The position numbers and the translations under genes are program-made. The notes beneath the pieces are model-generated. The model was not told where the DNA came from and did no database searches. It saw nothing but the letters and a program-made list of their open reading frames with translations. Positions 6,028 through 7,858 of a stretch of 7,858 nucleotides of DNA are shown here, piece by piece. Where the stretch lies: positions 1-7,858 of the forward strand of contig DATCVR010000101.1 of assembly GCA_036566745.1 (NCBI GenBank), written 5' to 3'. The DNA comes from DATCVR01 sp036566745. GTDB lineage: Bacteria; Actinomycetota; Actinomycetes; Jiangellales; Jiangellaceae. Each line of letters begins with the position of its first letter. Position 1 is the first letter of the stretch.

Positions 6028-6039
6028 CGCCCCTGGGCG
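6028..6039. terminator. Weak hairpin between the convergent genes
   Basis: The 44-base gap between the reductase stop and the ABC-F stop holds a short GC hairpin: CGCC (6028-6031) pairs with GGCG (6036-6039) around a 4-base loop. There is no T-run on either side, so it is at best a weak bidirectional terminator. No better terminator is visible in the gap. Confidence 0.2.
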
Positions 6040-6052
6040 TCGTGGTCGGGCT

Positions 6053-7684
6053 TCACGTGCCTGACGCGCGAGGGGCAGGTCCGTTCAGGTCTCGACGCTG
6101 GTGCATTCGCCCGTCCCCATCGAGCTCGATGACGGTGTCGATGCCGATCCGCTCCAGGAAGCCGTGGTCGTGGCTGACCACGAGCAGTGCGCCGCGGTAG
6201 GCGTCGAGGGCTTCGGCGAGCTGCTCGACGCTGGTGAGGTCGAGGTTGTTGGTCGGCTCGTCGAGGATCAGCAGCTGCGCGGGCGGGTCGGCCAGGAGCA
6301 GGCGGGCGAGGGAGACGCGGAAGCGTTCGCCACCTGAGAGCGTACGCACCGGGCGGTCCACGCTGTCGCCCCGCAGGAGGAGCCGGGCGAGCTGGTTGCG
6401 GATGGTGCCGGTTGGCAGGTCCGGGGTCACGCTGCGTACGTTCTCCATCGCGCTGGCCTCGTCGTCGAGGCCGTCGAGACGCTGGGGGAGGAGGCCCACC
6501 AGGTCGGTGAGAAGACGGCCGTGCGGCCGGCCCGGCACCGGGTCGCCGCCCTGAACGAGCTGGTCGATAAGGGTCGACTTGCCGGAGCCGTTCGCGCCGA
6601 TCAGCGCGACCCGTTCCGGCCCCTGGATCACGACGGTCCGGTCCTCGTCCTCCAGCTCCGCGATCCGCCGGCCGCGCGGCACGCCAGGGTCGGGGAGGAT
6701 GAGGTGGATGTGCTCCTCGTTGCGTACGCGCGAACCGGCCGCGTCGACGGCGGCCTGGGCCGCCTTCACCTTGTCGTCGAGCGTCGAGCGGAGCGAGCCG
6801 GCGGACGCCTGGGCCTTGCTGGCGCGGTTGCCTGCCAGGATCTTCGGGATCCCGCCGTCCTTCTGGGTCTTTTTCGCAGTCCGCTCGCGACGGGCGAGCT
6901 TCGTCTCCGCCTCGATGCGCTGCCGCTTCTCGACCTTGAGCGCCTGCTGCGCGGACCGGGCGGCCTGCGAGGCGGCCGCCTGCTCCTGCTCGCGGTGCTC
7001 CTTCCAGGCGCTGTACGGTCCGCCGTACGTGCTCAGCGTCCCGCCGAACAGCTCGGTGGTGCTGTCCATGTGCTCGAGCAGTTCGAGGTCGTGGCTGACG
7101 ATCACGAGCGTCCCCGGCCACTGGTCCACGAAATCGGCGAGCTTGGCGCGGGTGGCTCGGTCGAGGTTGTTCGTAGGCTCGTCGAGCAGCGTGATCGGGG
7201 TGCGGCGGATGCGCAGGCCGGTGATCGCGATCAGCATGCCCTCGCCGCCGGAGATCTCGGCGACGCGACGGTCGAGGTCAGCCGCGGAGAAGCCGATCTG
7301 GTCCAGGGCCTCGTCGGCGCGGGACTCGATGTCCCAGTCGTCGCCGATCGTGTCGAAGTGACGCTGCTCGACCGAACCGTCCTCGATCGCCCGGATCGCG
7401 GCGAGGATGCCGTCGATGCCGAGCAGGTCGGCGATCGTCGTGTCGCGCCGCAGCGTGAGCGTCTGCGGCAGATAGCCGACCTCGCCACCGGCGTCGATGC
7501 GACCGGAGGTCGGTGTCAGCTCGCCCGCGATGAGGCGGAGCAGGGTGGATTTGCCGGCGCCGTTGCGACCGATCAGGCCGGTCCGGTCGGTGCCGAAGGT
7601 CCCGTTGATCCGTTCGAGCGCGACGGTGCCGTCGGGCCACTCGAAGGTCAGGTCGCGCAGGGTGATGGCAGATGGGGTGGACAT
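6053..7684 (-). CDS. ABC-F family ATPase (ribosome-associated type)
   Basis: This 543-residue protein has two ATP-binding cassettes and no membrane segments, as in ABC-F proteins, which act on ribosomes. Cassette 1: Walker A GRNGAGKS (39-46), signature ISGGE (144-148), Walker B ITLLDEP (164-170), switch His198. Cassette 2: Walker A GANGSGKS (363-370), signature LSGGE (449-453), Walker B LLILDEP (471-477), switch His505. Between them, residues 225-330 form a charged two-helix linker rich in Lys, Arg, Gln and Ala, whose tip around 270-292 should reach toward the peptidyl-transferase region. The sequence after the first signature (GMLIAITGL) lacks the usual Arg-containing run, whereas the second (RFRVSLARLLL) keeps it. 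Family members either confer resistance to 50S-binding antibiotics or aid translation; the sequence cannot decide which. Start ATG 7684 has GAGAG nine bases upstream. The gene is convergent with the operon. Confidence 0.92.
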   Translation of the reverse strand: MSTPSAITLRDLTFEWPDGTVALERINGTFGTDRTGLIGRNGAGKSTLLRLIAGELTPTSGRIDAGGEVGYLPQTLTLRRDTTIADLLGIDGILAAIRAIEDGSVEQRHFDTIGDDWDIESRADEALDQIGFSAADLDRRVAEISGGEGMLIAITGLRIRRTPITLLDEPTNNLDRATRAKLADFVDQWPGTLVIVSHDLELLEHMDSTTELFGGTLSTYGGPYSAWKEHREQEQAAASQAARSAQQALKVEKRQRIEAETKLARRERTAKKTQKDGGIPKILAGNRASKAQASAGSLRSTLDDKVKAAQAAVDAAGSRVRNEEHIHLILPDPGVPRGRRIAELEDEDRTVVIQGPERVALIGANGSGKSTLIDQLVQGGDPVPGRPHGRLLTDLVGLLPQRLDGLDDEASAMENVRSVTPDLPTGTIRNQLARLLLRGDSVDRPVRTLSGGERFRVSLARLLLADPPAQLLILDEPTNNLDLTSVEQLAEALDAYRGALLVVSHDHGFLERIGIDTVIELDGDGRMHQRRDLNGPAPRASGT

Positions 7685-7693
7685 GGCTGTGTT

Positions 7694-7732
7694 CTCTCGT
7701 CTCTTCCGTCGAGCGCCGAGAGGGCGCGACGG
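7694..7732 (-). promoter_or_regulatory. Hairpin in the ABC-F leader with loop complementary to the ribosome binding site
   Basis: Read on the - strand, CCGUCG+CGCC (7732-7723) pairs with GGCG+CGACGG (7717-7714 and 7711-7706), with a 2-base bulge and the loop CUCUC (7722-7718). That is ten GC-rich base pairs, ending 21 bases before the ABC-F start. The loop is exactly complementary to GAGAG (7698-7694), the only ribosome binding site candidate, so an H-type pseudoknot could hide it. No U-run follows the stem, so this is not a classical terminator. The stem is clearly visible; the regulatory role is inferred. Confidence 0.45.
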
Positions 7733-7735
7733 GAA

Positions 7736-7780
7736 TCAGGTACGTGTCGACAGGAACGCGAACGTGCCGGAGAGCCCCAC
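7736..7780 (-). CDS. Possible 14-residue leader peptide upstream of the ABC-F gene
   Basis: A GTG at 7780 on the - strand opens a frame encoding (V/M)GLSGTFAFLSTRT and ends at TGA 7738-7736, three bases before the hairpin begins. A ribosome stalled near its end would cover the upstream arm of the hairpin, the arrangement expected for drug-inducible leader control of resistance ABC-F genes. There is no convincing Shine-Dalgarno sequence before the GTG, and short frames are common by chance in GC-rich DNA, so this is only a candidate. Confidence 0.22.
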   Translation of the reverse strand: MGLSGTFAFLSTRT

Positions 7781-7837
7781 GCGTCGACGCCCGGGAAGGG
7801 CGGACGCGCGTGTGCGTCGAGAAGTGATCGTTCACCG

Positions 7838-7854
7838 GTGCGGGATGCCCGCAC
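7838..7854. other. Perfect 7-bp inverted repeat at the window edge
   Basis: GTGCGGG (7838-7844) and CCCGCAC (7848-7854) are perfectly complementary around a 3-base loop, ATG. The hairpin lies upstream of the ABC-F gene near the window edge. It has no T-run. It could be part of the 5' leader or belong to a neighbouring gene outside the window. Confidence 0.3.
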
Positions 7855-7858
7855 GGGC

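Noticed and set aside
5655..7121. Second long - strand frame across the reductase and ABC-F genes
   Set aside because: It is a shifted frame of the ABC-F gene with Arg/Pro-rich translation, continuing antisense into the reductase gene. The ABC-F frame explains the region.
7278..7835. 185-codon - strand frame starting in the ABC-F leader
   Set aside because: It runs out of frame through the first ATP-binding cassette with no recognisable protein sequence. It overlaps the leader hairpin, and no other evidence supports it.
1..7858. CRISPR array, tRNA, rRNA or transposase
   Set aside because: No regularly spaced repeats, no tRNA cloverleaf or rRNA sequence, and no transposase or integrase motifs were seen on either strand.

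Overview
The window looks like chromosome from a high-GC actinobacterium. The support is the uniformly GC-rich coding sequence, a class E type sortase end, a PF09995 (MpaB/DUF2236) protein, an EphD-like hydrolase, and genes packed with 1- and 4-base start/stop overlaps. A nocardioid relative is my best guess for the family, but it is only an impression. No gap between genes exceeds about 175 bases.

Layout: (1) Positions 2-169 hold the 3' end of a sortase gene on the + strand. (2) Positions 170-241 are a short AT-rich control region with two overlapping imperfect palindromes, and a promoter placed so that the next transcript would be leaderless. (3) Positions 242-6008 are a tight + strand operon: TetR regulator, Old Yellow Enzyme type flavin oxidoreductase, an 11-codon minicistron, MpaB/DUF2236 oxygenase-like protein, EphD-like alpha/beta hydrolase with an Asp nucleophile, a PF10118 'metal-dependent hydrolase' family protein, and a phthalate-dioxygenase-reductase type FMN/2Fe-2S reductase. 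(4) Positions 6053-7684, on the - strand and convergent with the operon, encode an ABC-F ATPase, whose leader (7685-7858) contains a hairpin and a possible leader peptide.

How the operon may work: the PF10118 protein is annotated in databases as a hydrolase. Its residues instead lay out a four-helix-bundle di-iron site, Glu52 / Glu82-x-x-His85 / Glu143 / His174-x3-Glu178-x-x-His181, with spacings like those of the N-oxygenase AurF. A complete iron-sulfur flavin reductase gene directly follows and overlaps it. I infer a two-component di-iron oxygenase. The epoxide-hydrolase-like enzyme and the ene-reductase-like enzyme would process its products or substrates, and the TetR protein would control the set. 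The substrate is probably a hydrophobic alkene or enone compound such as a lipid, sterol or terpenoid, but nothing in the sequence identifies it.

The MpaB-like protein is also unusual: the histidine of the usual W-x-H-A-T motif is replaced by tryptophan, so it may not bind haem as its relatives are thought to.
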